64,000 nt of DNA from Nymphaea colorata (lineage: Eukaryota; Streptophyta; Magnoliopsida; Nymphaeales; Nymphaeaceae). The position numbers were made by a program, and so were the translations under genes. Each line of letters starts with the position of its first letter. Position 1 is the first letter of the stretch. Under the pieces are notes generated by a model. The model made no database searches, was not told the DNA's origin, and was given only the letters and a program-made list of their open reading frames with translations. Positions 1-13,927 of this stretch are shown piece after piece. The stretch lies in NCBI RefSeq assembly GCF_008831285.2, contig NC_045145.1, forward strand, positions 23,000,802 to 23,064,801, in the 5' to 3' direction.

Positions 1-2324
1 TGTTTTCACAGTTGATTGGAAATATGCAGGTAAGCTTTCTATAGTTTATTATTTGAGAAAATTCAACTTTTGTTTTCTTGTGCTTTTTTCGACTTTTGTT
101 TTCTCGTGCTTTCAACTTGCAGTAATGATGTATACTAAAATGCTCACATGGACCACTCAGTTCAGGTCATATACAAAACTGCCCAAATTTCAGAAATAAA
201 TTTCATAAATACTAACTCGAGTTTGTAAGTCAACTATGAAAAAATAGCCTAGGTTTAGTTCTTTAGTTGATATGCCTTCGTGAATGCATGGTAATGATCC
301 ATAGCTGAATGAGTTTTTTCCATCAGCTTGTTCCTTCTTTTTGTAATTTGCTTCTTATATGGAAAAGTTAAACCTGCTTTTACAGTTGATAAGGGATTGG
401 TTTTGCAAGACAATGAGTGGTGCAAAAGCCTCTTGGTTCAGCTATTCTACCACCACGACAGGTTTTGTACTTTCACAGGAATGAAGAGGACTGATTTTCT
501 CTCCAAGGGCCTATTTGATTGCATGGATTATTTTTCCATGAAAAGTTTTGGTCAAATAGTTCTTTGTGCTTATGTTTTTTACCCTATGGTTTTTTTACTT
601 TTCTATATTTCCTGTGCTGACTGACTGGTAAAAGACCATCTTTTTTCTGTGTTTCCATCACACATAATGTTTTAACTTGTAGCAAAGATGATGAGGAACA
701 TTTTTCTAGACAAAAGGTAAATTCCTTAAAAAACTTAGAAAGATTTACTTAATTGAGCTAATATAACACCCCACATGAAGGTTACCTGTCTTTGAAAAAG
801 GGTGCCAGGCCTTCTAGAGCACTTTGGGCTTCCAGCTCCTTGGTAGGGGCTAGATATTTTGGTGGTTTCATTATTTTTATGGGTATCACCATGTTGTGGT
901 TAATCTTGCTGTGGATGTGTAATTTTAACGTTTTTCTTGTATTATGTCTAATTGAGAATTTTTTGACATCTCTATGAAGACATACTTGCAATCTATTACT
1001 GTGAGAATTGAAGAATGGCGTGTAAAGCAACGGGACACTGAAGAGTGGATGATACACCGTCAGCTGCCCCAGGATTTGCAAGAACGTGTGAGGCGGTTTA
1101 TTCACTATAAATGGCTTACTACCAGGGGAGTTGATGAAGAAGCCATTTTGCAGTCATTACCTTTGGACCTCCGTCGTGAAATTCAGCGGCATCTATGTCT
1201 TGGCCTCGTTCGTCGTGTAAGAAAGCACTTTTGCTCTTAGTTTTGCCATGTTTCTGACTATAATGAGGTTAAATTGCATTTAAAGGATCTCTCTTTCTGA
1301 ATGAAAATGCACTCTGATAAATGTTGTTGTATGACACTAGTAATTGTCTGCCTGCTTCTGCTTTAGTTTGGCCTTATTCGCTATTTAGAAAAGCCACTAG
1401 TTGCATTCATGACTAGTGATTTTGAGTGGTATTCAAAGTAGCTTTTAAAATTTAAATCCATGTTTCCTCCAAGAATGCTGTTATTTGACAATAGTATTTG
1501 TCTGCTCGCTTGTGCTGTAGGTTCCCTTCTTTTCTCAGATGGATGACCAACTTCTGGATGCCATATGTGAGCGCTTGGTGTCATCATTGAACATAAAAAA
1601 CACATACATTCTTCGCGAGGGGGACCCAGTCAATGAGATGCTTTTTATAATTAGAGGTAAACTTGAAAGCTCTACCACCAATGGTGGCAGAAGTGGCTTT
1701 TTCAATTCCATTATGCTTGGGCCTAGTGACTTTTGTGGTGAAGAGCTATTGACATGGGCGTTACTCCCAACCTCGAGTTTAAACTTGCCTTTATCAACAC
1801 GTACTGTCCGTGCATTGGATGAGGTTGAGGCCTTTGCATTGCGAGCTGATGATTTGAAGTTTGTCGCCAATCAGTTTAAACGTTTGCACAGCAAGAAGCT
1901 GCAACACACATTTAGATTTTACTCTCACCAATGGAGGACATGGGCTGCTTGCTTTATACAAGCTGCATGGCGGCGCCATAAGAAGAGGAAGTTGGCAAGG
2001 GATCTGGAAATGCATGAAAACTTGTTTTATATGTCTGAAGATGCTAGCAGTTCAGATGCACTGCTAATTGATGTAGCTGGTGGCGGCGGCTATGATGGTG
2101 GCTATGGTGAAATTGTTATAGATCCTTCATTAGAAGGTTCTAACAACTTACCGCATCTTGATCTAGGTGCTACCATATTGGCTTCTAGGTTTGCTGCAAA
2201 TACAAGAAGAGGTGTCAACCAAAAGATTAAGGGCACAGATCACATTGAAGAGAAAGTTCGGTTGCCAAAGATTCTCAAACCTGATGAACCTGATTTCTCA
2301 TTAGACCTTCAAGAGGAGGAATGA
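1..2324 (+). CDS. Cyclic nucleotide-gated ion channel, group II-like (3' part only)
   Basis: Three exons are readable: 1-29 (ending LIGNMQ before a GTAAG donor), 980-1216 and 1521-2324 (stop TGA). All junctions are GT-AG and in phase. They encode the end of S6, the C-linker (TYLQS, EEWMIHRQLPQDLQERVRR), the cyclic-nucleotide-binding domain (VPFFSQMDDQLLDAICERL, FIIRGKLESSTTNGG, DFCGEELLTWALLP) and a calmodulin-binding IQ region (ACFIQAAWRRHKKRK). The tail ends in a KPDEPDFS motif. Plant CNGCs are plasma-membrane tetrameric Ca2+-permeable cation channels. The STRTVRAL and LASRFAAN stretches look closest to the CNGC5/6/9 group, which is a recollection of the family rather than an alignment. S1-S5 and the pore lie off the left edge. 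Introns are 950 and 304 bp, with nothing notable in them. Confidence 0.93.
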
Positions 2325-5272
2325 GGAAGGTAGTATCTCTGACAAAGAATGGCTTTCTGTTTATGCAACTCTTGAGTAAATTCATAAGCTACCAACAATT
2401 ATATGAACAGGGATCGGGAATACATCACCATAGGGCAGAAATCTTTCTTTTTTGTGACCGTAGCCCAAATGCTTTGTGAATAAGGTGAAAACAGAACAAA
2501 AGAGGAGACTGTCTTGATTCAGTCACTCAAGCCCTAGTTTCTCTCGTGGAGAAGAGGTTGTGGTGGGTACATGTTTCCTCCTTGGTGAGTTGATGAACTG
2601 TGAATACATCCTCACTTATTGTTTGTACTGAAAGGCTGTTAACTGGGAAGGTTGTGTTCCCAAAGAGCAGATCCATTTCTTTTGTTCAGATTTTAACTGC
2701 CATCTTTTTGTTCAGGTGTTGTATAGCATGCAGGAATTTAACTTACTTGGATTGACATACTAATTTGAAGTGCAAATAGATTGAGTTGTGAATTTCATCC
2801 TTGAGTTTTATTTGATGTCTCCATTCCTACAAAAAAACTCGTATTCTTGACTCTTGAATTTGTTGTTAATCTGCGAATATGAGAGCGTGCTGCAAGGACA
2901 GGAGTCCAGGGGAGAAAGTGTGCTTTTTTGCCGTGGAGCAACTGATTGTACGACAGCCTGAAAGTGAAGAGGACGACGTTTGCCTTTCGTCAGCTTTTTA
3001 CTCATCTCTACTACAAAATTGGGAAAGATAGTGAGAACGACGAGCAACCAGAAGAATCACTCTGCCTATAACAGTGTAAAATTCTGAACCACCGCAGAAT
3101 AATTGATGGGCAAATTTGCCCACCTTGAATGGATCAGGAAACAACTTGCAGTAATGAAACTAGCAAACAATTCAAGTAAGTAAACTGGTTAAGCCATTTA
3201 TTTTTTGCCTGGTGGGCCTCGTGAAGATTGTGGGCGACTTCAGTGGGTCCCTTTTTCTCCATGATGGACGGTGGTGATTTCACAGCAGCAGTTGCTTATG
3301 TTGTGTCACATGGCCTGATCTGATGGAGAAAGCAGAGAAAGATCCGACAAAACACTCGGTCGGAACTTCAACTTTGGCACAATATTTATTAGAGAGAGAT
3401 AGCACGTTGATGTGTTCAGCTTGAACATATTTTATGGAAGCTACATCTTATCATAGTGTTTCTGTCATCCTGCCACAATGAAGACGATAAAAGATTCAAT
3501 TAAATTGCATATGAGCTTATCTTTTCTCCACAAAGACGTCCCCACATTATAAAAGAAAAGGGGATAGCGCCCACTGTTTCACAAACAGACTGCTGGAGTT
3601 TCAGTCATGGCATTATCACATATCCAAAATAATTGGTACCCACGAGCCAAAAAGAACACTTGGGTCCCTCGTTTCCTAGAACGTACAAAATGTCATTTCA
3701 CAAAAAATGTCATGCACTCTTCCTTGTACATATTACAGCTTATAAACTTTCAAAGGGTTACCCTCCTCCTGTAAGCCAGTAAGGAAACCAGTTCGGGATT
3801 GGAACAAAAGAAACCAGATATGCAAATGAACTTGAATAACCTGGATATTTGGAAGTTTTAATTTATTAAAGTCCTGTATAGTTAGAATTGACATTTTCTT
3901 GGGTAAGTGTTACTGTTCATGAATGTTGTCTGAAGGCCTTCCCATTCTCCTTGCATCCTGGATCCTAAACCGTGTCGGAGACCTACGTTCGACGATGTGC
4001 CTTATGTGCAACCAGGTATATAGTACATCTCTTGAGGAACCTAGAGGACTTTAAAGAGGTGCTTTATCCGATTACCATTCTCACCCATGCATGTTTATCT
4101 TAGGTGTCACGATGGGAATCAAGGAATTTGAATAATATAATTACACCAGAGATTAGAGTTTCTGAAAAATAGTTGAGGAAAACTATATTCAAAATTTTAT
4201 GTGATGGGTTCACATCTACATGAAGAACTTTCAGAAAGGTCACTTATCCCAACACTAGTGCATTTATACTGGTTTGATCAGATTCAAAAGTTCACATCCT
4301 TACTCTTTCCAAAACAATAATCGTCATCTCAACTTCTATGACAACTAATTTGTCCAGTCAATTGCTTCAATGTCAGCCCCCCTAAATGAAAAAAAGGCAG
4401 GGTCGATATTGACCCCTCTCAAGTGTCCTCTAGTAATCGGCTGAAATTTTCCGTACAATCCATTTATTTAACAAAGTAATAAGCCATTTTACATATTTTA
4501 ATTACAGTTGCAGTATTTTAAGATTTTATGGGTACAGACAGATTTTTTGTCTTCTTTTCCAAATAATTCACCTCCAATACTGATGGTGGCAGCATCGAGT
4601 GTCCTTTCAAGGAAAGGATTTACTAAACCACGACCCGCTTTGGGCAACTTTTGACATCAGCAGAAGATGAAGAAGAAAAGTTCGTCACGCTTTTGCCTTT
4701 TGTCCTGTGTACAGCCCCCATCCTCCATCCTAGTGCAGAAAGAGAAGGGGACAGTTGCCAAGAGAGCACGGAATGAGGCATTTTGCCGTCATGGTGTTTG
4801 CCTAAGCAAAAGGCTCTCTCACTTGAGTCTTGAAAAGCAGTGGGCATCTAAAGAGAAGCAGCTCAGAGCCCATTTCAAGATAACCAAATGCTTCATTGAG
4901 GTTCACTGGTTCAAGGTACATAATCTATTGTCGCTCTGTCGAAGGTCGGCGGTTCGAGGCGAGTAGTGAGAGAGGCCACGACCACTAGGTAGACAAGGTT
5001 GGAGGTTCGAACATGAGGAGCGTACAGGAGTGGGACGGGCTACGACTCCCTTGAGGAGACAGCATAACGGGACGAGTTACAACCTCTAGATAGACAGTCA
5101 TAGGAGGATTCAGTAACCAGAACACTGTGTTAGAACGCTGTTAGTATTCCATATGAATCTGTAAGACAAAATTTGAAATCACAATTTCTTTAACCAAATA
5201 ACCCCTCAATAATATAGCGAGACGGGCACTGCTAGGAGATTTGAAGTTTGAACCCCACATGCACCCACTCTT

Positions 5273-5497
<225 letters not shown>

Positions 5498-7807
5498 TCC
5501 CTTCCTATTTATTAACAAAAAATAAAGAGAACATGCTTTTTTTATAGAAAGAAACAGAAAAACAAACTAAAATTGTGATCCAAAATAGCTAGATCACAGA
5601 GAGCTTACAAAATCCCACTCTACAACAGTAATAGGCTCCCTTTGCCGGAAAGATCAACAACCCCGGGAGCTGGGTTCGATGGTATGACCATGATGCTACC
5701 AATCAACCGTTGGCTTGATATCTAACAGTAGTTACAGTACTACGCTTTCTTCCCGGTGACGGGACTTTCGATTAGGCAACATTCACGAACGTTTCTCTAC
5801 TAAATGTATAAGCTAAGAAGACATCCAACTCTAACAACACCTGCTTTCATGAAGAAACCTCCTTGAATATTTGCATTATATTATATACCATCTTCTGAAT
5901 TCCTCTTGAACATAAAAACAGTGACTGCACTGGAAGGACATCCGACACCTGACATTCAAACAACAATATCCACAGCTCCTTTTCAGGCCCCATTTGAATA
6001 GTTGCAAGTGAGTTGGATATGGTACAAGCGTTTTGTCAATTTCTGGCGCTATGGTTGGGAAAACAATTTCCCAAGCTCGTCAGCTCATTCGGAGATTCTG
6101 AAAAGACCAAAAAGACAATGTAGGCAAACAGCGGCCCCGGCATTAATGACGGCTTTATTGATGCTTTTTTCTCACGGTTAGTAAAGGAATCACTGGCGGT
6201 AAAGATGCCTAGAGACAAAAAGGAATTGGCAGCGACAAAACCCGGCAGGAGTCCTAATTGGTTGGCCAGGGTGGGGTCGAACTCGATGTACACTTGAGCT
6301 TTGACTGTGCTCGTGTCATGAAGGGGTGGGGTCGAACTCGATGCACTCTGAGCATTGACTGTGCTCGTGTCATGAAAGAGCACGTGGAGTCGAGCTGCTA
6401 TCATTTAGTCAGTTCTAGGAAGCCCTGGAATTTCTAGAACGTTTAGTATTTTAGTAAAGTAGCGTGCAAAGTATCAGGATAATATGGATATACAGATAAA
6501 CAAAAGGATAATAGTCAATTCACTCGCCAAAGGGAGCTATGCCAAGTTGCAACTCTAGGCATAGCTAGAAGGATTCGATATAAACGTGACTAGCCCCTAG
6601 AAATCGTAAAATGAAAGAACGGATTAAATATTTAAAATATATATATATATATATATAATCTGTTGTTTCAAGTCATTATCAGGTGGAAACAAGATATTTC
6701 GGAATACAAAATTATCAAATATCACATTTTTTTTAGTGCAGTGAAACTATTAATGCTAAAAATCTTTTGAGAGAAATATGTTCTTGAACACAATTAGAAC
6801 TTTGGTTTTGATTCTTGGAGAGAATATCTTCGAAATCATTAGCCAAATTGCAAAACTCATGCGATAAAAAGGAATATCATTAACAGTTAAACAAATATGT
6901 ACAAGGTAGAAAAGAATATAATTTCGTGTGAGGAGGAAGTTGTCAATCTATCCAAAAGGTCTTCCCATTTGCCTTTATTTCCGGAATCATTGGCTGCATT
7001 AGGATCAACGATAATAGTAGTGCACCCTTTAACTTAAGTACTACGCCCACTGCTTAAGATATAAAAGTAAAATGCTTATAAAAAATAGATCGGCTTTTTC
7101 AAGTGCTCCTAAACTCACTATATCTCTTAAAGGCAAATCTGAGAAAACATAATTAAGATACAAGTAATCATTTATTTTTTGGAGTTAATCTTTCAATACA
7201 CATATGCGTGCACGCCTTCAAATAAATCTTTACACACCAACATGTAACTTTTATGAATCAACGCACAAGTTTTGGTAGTAAAATAAGTAGGCACTTAAGT
7301 TGCGTCACAAGTTTTTGGTGTGCTGCGAATTAAATGGCAGTGTTGTTACTGATTGATCTGATAAGGCAACAAAATAAATATAGTTTTCCTGCGACATATC
7401 ATTCTTGTTTGGGTCCATTTGAAAATTTAGCTAATATTTTTTGAAAATAGAAACATGATTTTATGACAAGACGTGAATTTTTCCAACCGTCCGAGTAATA
7501 TGAGAAACGCAGAACCATACGAATATATATATATATATACCGTGACACCGTTGTCTGGAAAGGCTGACAGGAAGACAGTGCCGTATTTTCACGGTATTTT
7601 TGGAGACGTTGCAGGCATCCCACGTATCTGACAAAATATGGGAAATGCAACAGCGTTCTTGCTTCTAATTCGAGTATTACTGAGGGGACCCACTAGCTGG
7701 TGATGCATCCCCACCACCTTTTGTACTACACTACTGTATGTGCCAATACCAAAATTTGCAGGGAACTCCTTCATCGCCAACCCGCCGCCATTAAAGCCTT
7801 CTCCTCA

Positions 7808-7853
7808 CGAGGGGGAGAGAAAGAGAGAGAGAGGGAGAGGGGAGAGAGAGAGG
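7808..7853 (+). promoter_or_regulatory. GA-rich leader of the ALDH gene
   Basis: A purine tract of GAGA repeats lies 40-85 bp upstream of the ATG at 7893. Such GAGA tracts are common in plant 5' leaders and can bind BASIC PENTACYSTEINE proteins. Function here is inferred from composition only. Confidence 0.35.
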
Positions 7854-7892
7854 CTCACCCACCCCCCTGACCTACAACCACTCAGAGCCACC

Positions 7893-10800
7893 ATGACCGT
7901 ACGGATCACTCCCTCCCTCCTCTCCCTGGCCATGCGATCCTCTAAACTCCGATCACTGGGTAATAGAGCGTTCTCTCTTGTCATTTTTCTGTCATACCGC
8001 CATTTGGAAGGTCGACAGTTCGATCATTCCATGTGGACCTGCTTTCTTTCATTTAAGATGGCTTTCTATTTTTTCCTTTTCTTTTCTTGTACTTTTTCTC
8101 TGTCGATGTTTTTTCTTTCAGCATCATCATGAATTTATTTTCGCATTGTGGTGATTGGCTGATTGCTTTTACTTTTTTTTTTCTTTTTGGTGACTTCATG
8201 CTTGTATTAGCACGGGTCGATTTGGTGTATGAAGGTTGTTCTTTCGGTACATTTTCTGAGTATGAAATATTTCTGTTCATGAAAATGGATGGATGATCAA
8301 GTGCCCTGTTTATGTCGTTTACTTTGAAATTTGTATTTTAATATTTTGACGTTTCCTTCTTCTTTTGAGTTCTTCAGGGAAGCCTGGAATTCGTAGTGCC
8401 CGTTTGGTCATTCTTTCAATTTTACTAACTTTGTAGTACGCTGCTGGAGATTATCGGTTTATGATCAACAGTCTGCTCAGTGGCTAATAGTCTTTATTTT
8501 TTGTTTCGAATCTATCTCAACGTTCGTAACTCCTTTTGCCATGAATTTCTCCAGTTCTTAGGGCATTTCTATCCGTCCTGGCTGATAGTTCAGGCTGACG
8601 GTTTTAAGGCCGCCATCTTGGCGTGGATTGTGTAGCCCTTAAGATTACCAGGTTATCTGTGTGGCGCGTCTGAGTTACGCAAATCATAGCCCATGGACTT
8701 TTAGGCAGAACTGGTTTTGGGTCGACTAACCATAAGATTCTTTGCGCCTTCATAGCCTAATTCCGATTTTCGACAATTTTGCAGCTGGGGTAGCTAGTAT
8801 GATAATCATTTATGTTATATTAGCATTAAATTCTTGTTGGTATTGAATGATATTGCTGTCAATGGGTCATACTCTGCTTGCACATAAATTCAGCAGATAA
8901 AAGAAGCATTCATGTCATAGTTGCCGAATCTGGAGTACGTTTTCTTCATTTTATTGGATCTTTTTCTACAGGTAAGAATTTTACAAGAAATACAAGAAGT
9001 CGCCTGCTTAGCACTGCGGTTGCAGCTGAGGAACCTATATCCCCCCTGTTCAAGTAAATCTGACACAGCTACTTATCGATGGGCAGTTTGTTGATTCCGC
9101 ATCAGGTAATCCACAGGGTGTTTTTTATGAGACTTAAGTCATAAGGCATACGTGAAGCCAACATATATACTTATTGCGACTTGTGAAGAAGAAATGATGT
9201 ACAAATGTTCCTGTTGGTGCCAGGAAAGACGTTTCCAACACTTGACCCCAGAACAGGACAAGTAATTGCACATGTTGCTGAAGCAGAAGCTGAGGATGTC
9301 AACAGGGCTGTGGCTGCAGCTCGCAGAGCATTTGATAATGGACCATGGCCAAAAATGACTGCTTATGTAATCATTACTTGTTTCCATTTCAATTTATACC
9401 TGCAGATGTTAAACTATCTGCGATGTCTAAGTTTCTTTTACATAACACGGTAATGAAAATCTGGTATTTAAGTGGGTAGTGATTAATGGAACAATGAACT
9501 CTTAACAGAAATTCTGCTCTTTGAGATTGTGAAATTTACTGAATATCTAACCAGACTTTCTACATTTTGTTAAAGCATTATAATAATTTGTTCTGAAAAT
9601 TCTGCTTCTGAGTGTTTTATAGGCTTTTTATGTTCTGTTCAAGCATTACAGTCATTTGTTCTAAGAAAATCCTGCTCGCATTCCAGGAAAGGTCAAAAAT
9701 ACTTCTCCGATTTGCTGATCTGCTTGAAAAACACAGTGATGAGCTTTCAGCTCTTGAAACGTGGGACAATGGGAAGCCTTATGAACAGACATCTAAAGTT
9801 GAAGTTCCAATGCTGATCCGATGTATTCGGTATTATGCTGGTAAGTTAATTGAAAAACTACATCTCAAATTTCCATCAGCCAAGATGTGTAAGATATTCT
9901 AGACTGGGATTGGTGGGACTTCTTCAGGTTGGGCAGATAAGATCCATGGTCTCACTATTCCAGCTGATGGAAGCCATCATGTGCAAGTATTGCATGAACC
10001 AGTTGGAGTTGCTGGACAAATAATTCCTTGGAACTTTCCACTTCTCATGTATGGTTGGAAGGTTGGTCCTGCTTTAGCCTGTGGAAACAGTGTTGTTCTG
10101 AAGACTGCAGAGTTGACACCCTTGTCTGCTTTGTATGCATCCAATCTGCTTCTAGAGGTGAGTGCAAATGTTTCTGATGAACATGTATATCATTCTGGAT
10201 ATTTATGTTCTCAATTTGTTTGTTCATAAATTGATTGGCGATATAAAGTTGTACATTATCATCAGGCCTATGATCTTGGTAAGGAGCGGACAAAAAAGAT
10301 GAGCTGATGTAGTTGCAGCGCATGCAAGATGTTTGGTTATTGTTGCAAGGACTCAAGAAATTTAATGAGATGCATGTCTTGTTCTTAAAGAAAATGATTT
10401 TTTATTGCTGTTGCACTAGAAGTCTTTCAAATAGACCCCTAAAGGATCCAAAGAATAACTTGAATTTCGCTATCTTCTCTCATGGGTTTCTCCCATTCTT
10501 TTGCCATCTGTCCCTTGTAACTCTCAAGCTTGGTAGTTGTATCTTTCAATTCTCCAAGGAAGAAAAACATGCATCAATATTCAGGCCTAACTGTTTGGGA
10601 CTTAGCTTCTGCTTGCATTGGCAAAAACTTTTCTCTGAGGAGGAATTTAGCTTACTCCTATTTTAGTGCATGTGCAAACAAATGAAATCCCACTGTACCT
10701 CTTCATTCCCAAATTCCACCTTGAAACTTTTGTTCAGAGAGCCTCATCTATCAGGGTGAAGTTTACTGATTTGCTACAAAAGACTTTTAGAAGTTGTTCT

Positions 10801-13800
10801 TACTTTCCGCAGTTGGCTTACTGCTTTGCATATCTATAGGCTGGGCTGCCTCCTGGTGTTTTGAATGTGGTTTCTGGATTTGGTCCAACAGCTGGAGCGG
10901 CAATTGCTAGTCACATGGACGTGGATAAGGTACCACTGATATTGCTTGATTACTGTTTTGGTAGTTTTATCCAACTCCTACATTCCAGTTTTCAAATTGA
11001 TTGTAAGAAAATTGTGCACATCTTTCTTTGTGGTTGATATGAGAATGCTTGAGGAATCTATCTAAAGTCTGAACTAATCCATTTTCCTGCAAATTTTTAA
11101 ACCATTGTAAACAAGATGTTTGTCTACATTTCTTATTAATTTGCATTGCTTGAAAATCTTCACCTTAGTTCTATGCCATTCTCTTCCCTTGATATCTTTA
11201 TAGGAATCAGGTTAAAGACACACATATTTATATGATGGGACATGTCTTTTGAGAAGCATGAATTGAAAGAAGATTGGATGTCAAACAAATGGTTCAATGT
11301 AGCACGTTCTGAAGTCCAATTCTATTAGTTGCTATGGCTATGTTCTTGATGGTTCATGTAATAGAGCCACTGTGTTATGAATGGAATACTCAATCATCAA
11401 TGCTGCGCGGTTCTTGATACAATTGAATATTAAAATGTATTAAATTCTAGTATGTCCAGTAAAATGTGTTGAATGTTTGTCTGCCATGGGTGTCCAGGAT
11501 GCAGGGTAAACCCATTTAGCTCCTGATCATTGTAGAAAGACAATTTTTTTAATGAATTGTTTATTTACTTGTCTCTTGGATGGATTAATGATAAAAGCAT
11601 GTACATATCAAGTTGTTCTTTCCAACTTCTCTTGAACTTTTGAAATGCATTTTAGAATCACAAAAATATCTTGGCAACTTTAAATAGATTAAGGAATATG
11701 GGAAAATGGAAGAAGGATTCTCCATAGAAAAGAAACATAATTTTCGTATGGGTATGCTTTCTCTTATATTATTATGTGGACAAGGTTTTCTGAGAAAATA
11801 TGGTACTCATATTTTGAAACATACATGATACTGATGCGCTAGCAGGAAGAAGATAACCTTTTGTGTTTTGAAAACAGCAATATTCGCCACATACTTGAAC
11901 ATTAAGCAGCAATGATTACCTGTGTTTTCCACAGGACGCATCCAGCTATCTTCCATTTAATTTTTCCATTTTTCTCGTTAGACTCTCTGTGTATATAAAC
12001 GATACCTTTACTAAATTCCAGTATTCAGCTGAAAGGGGTTGAAAAGGACAGAATGAAATTATTTCCTCAAGTAAGGTCATCCAACATATCTTGTACTGCT
12101 TGCAATTAAAATTTCTTTCAGTTAACCTTGATAGACTCATCCAGAGCACTTTCCAAAAGTTGGAACATACTCTTTTCAGTTTTCTGTTAGGCAGAAGAAT
12201 CTTGTGGCACGAGAAGTTCTCCACTGACATCCCTTTCTGGAAGCACATCTAAATACTACAGAAAGTAGTAGCTCTAGAAGTAGAATTTTAAAAACTTTTC
12301 TGCTAGGTTCAGGTCCTCATGATCTAGCATTATGCTAACTGAGCATCTGTTCCATATCTCTGCTGAACTATTAACTTTGCAGTTCATGAGACGGGGTTTC
12401 TGAACATAATACGTAGTGTAATTTTCCAGATTGCTATAGATTGATTTCATTGCCTTCTGTTTCTTCACTTAGTTTTGCATTCTGCAGATAGCCTTCACTG
12501 GATCTACTACAACAGGAAAGATTGTGCTTGAACTAGCTGCAAGAAGTAACATCAAGAACGTCACGCTGGAGCTTGGAGGGAAATCACCTTTCATCATATG
12601 TGAAGATGCTGACGTTGATGAGGCTGTAGAACTTGCACATCGTGCTCTGTTTTTCAATCAGGTGAGCTAACATGCTTGTGAAAGTCCACGAGTCTTATAT
12701 GGGGATAGTTAATGGGGACCATCAATACCATTGCAGGGGCAGTGTTGCTGTGCTGGATCTCGAACATTTGTACATGAAAGCGTTTATGATGAATTTGTGG
12801 AGAAAGCTAAAGCACGGGCTCTGAAACGAGTGGTTGGTGATCCATTCAAGGAAGGTGTAGAACAAGGTCCTCAGGTATGAACATATCAACCAATGAACTG
12901 ATCCTTTTTCCAGCAATTGTGGTTAGCATATAACTGAAAAGGACCATGTTCTTGCAAGAGAAAGAGACTCATATGCTAAACATTTTCCTTAACAAGAAGT
13001 TGGACTCTGTTTGTGCTTTTTCTTACGAACCATAACATAAGTCCTGATGCAGACACTGGAATACAGCAGCATGAAGGGCGTGCAACAATACTTTCAAAGG
13101 AATAGATATAACAAAAAATACAGAACAGGAACATAATTCTTATGCATGTGTTGTCCATATATATATATATATATATAATTAGAAATGCCTAGTGGTTCCC
13201 TGGTTATGGTCTGGAACTCTGAGTCAAATAGTGGTAGCAGTGTCAGGTAGAACTGCCATGTTATATAGCTTATATACATCTCTTTTGGAAAATGGATGCA
13301 GATAGATATGGCACAGTTTGAGAAGATATTAAGGTACATAAGATCTGGCATTGATCATGGAGCTACTCTGGAAGCAGGGGGTGAAAGACTGGGTGATAAA
13401 GGCTACTACATTAAGCCAACAATCTTTTCCGATGTTAAGGTACTTGCTTTCTTTAATTCCAAGTCAACCTTAAGCAAGTTATGATGCTGAATTCTGCTCG
13501 ACAGGATGACATGCCAATTGCCACGGATGAAATATTTGGTCCAGTACAATCTATCTTGAAGTTCAAGTAGGAACTCAAAGAACTCAGATTTCAGTACATT
13601 CTACCTTTTACTAATAAAGTGTATCCATCTACTGATGTTTAATCTGCTTACAGAGATTTGGATGAAGTCATCAGGAGAGCAAATCAGTCTCACTATGGAC
13701 TGGCAGCGGGCGTCTTCACCAAGAACCTCGATACTGCAAATACTTTGACACGGGCACTAAGAGTAGGTAGTGTCTGGATCAACTGCTATTTTGTTTTTGA

Positions 13801-13927
13801 TGCTGCAATTCCTTTTGGTGGGTTCAAGATGAGTGGTCTGGGTAGAGAGAAAGGTGCTTATAGCCTGCAAAATTACTTGCAAGTCAAGGCTGTGGTTACG
13901 CCCTTGAAGAACCCAGCTTGGTTGTAG
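7893..13927 (+). CDS. Mitochondrial aldehyde dehydrogenase, family 2 (ALDH2B-like), frameshifted in exon 2
   Basis: Eleven exons: 7893-7959, 8972-9105, 9224-9366, 9687-9840, 9928-10157, 10840-10929, 12488-12661, 12737-12874, 13302-13439, 13505-13566 and 13654-13927 (TAG). All have GT-AG borders, and phases agree except for one break. ALDH2 oxidises acetaldehyde and other aldehydes to acids with NAD+. Visible motifs are [29 protein letters not shown], the LELGGKSPF general-base Glu, the catalytic Cys in [16 protein letters not shown], and EIFGPVQ. The C-terminus is LKNPAWL. Exon 1 encodes a basic Ser/Leu-rich start typical of a mitochondrial presequence. If in frame the product would be about 534 residues, the usual ALDH2B length. 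In exon 2 the codons for AAEEPISP run into a six-C tract (9041-9046) where the conserved frame needs seven, giving a TAA at 9055. Downstream [13 protein letters not shown] continues in the shifted frame. This is either a sequence error or a recent null allele. The [14 protein letters not shown] segment has Phe where I expect Asp. Confidence 0.93.
9041..9046 (+). other. Six-C homopolymer carrying the ALDH frameshift
   Basis: The six-C run lies between the in-frame codons for EEPIS and the conserved VQVNLTQLL stretch. Seven Cs would keep the frame. As read, translation gives LFK and then TAA at 9055-9057. Confidence 0.85.

Noticed and set aside
7740-8132. 130-codon ORF running through ALDH exon 1
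   Set aside because: It reads through the GA-rich leader, exon 1 and into intron 1. The splice donor at 7960 and the conserved downstream exons explain the locus better.
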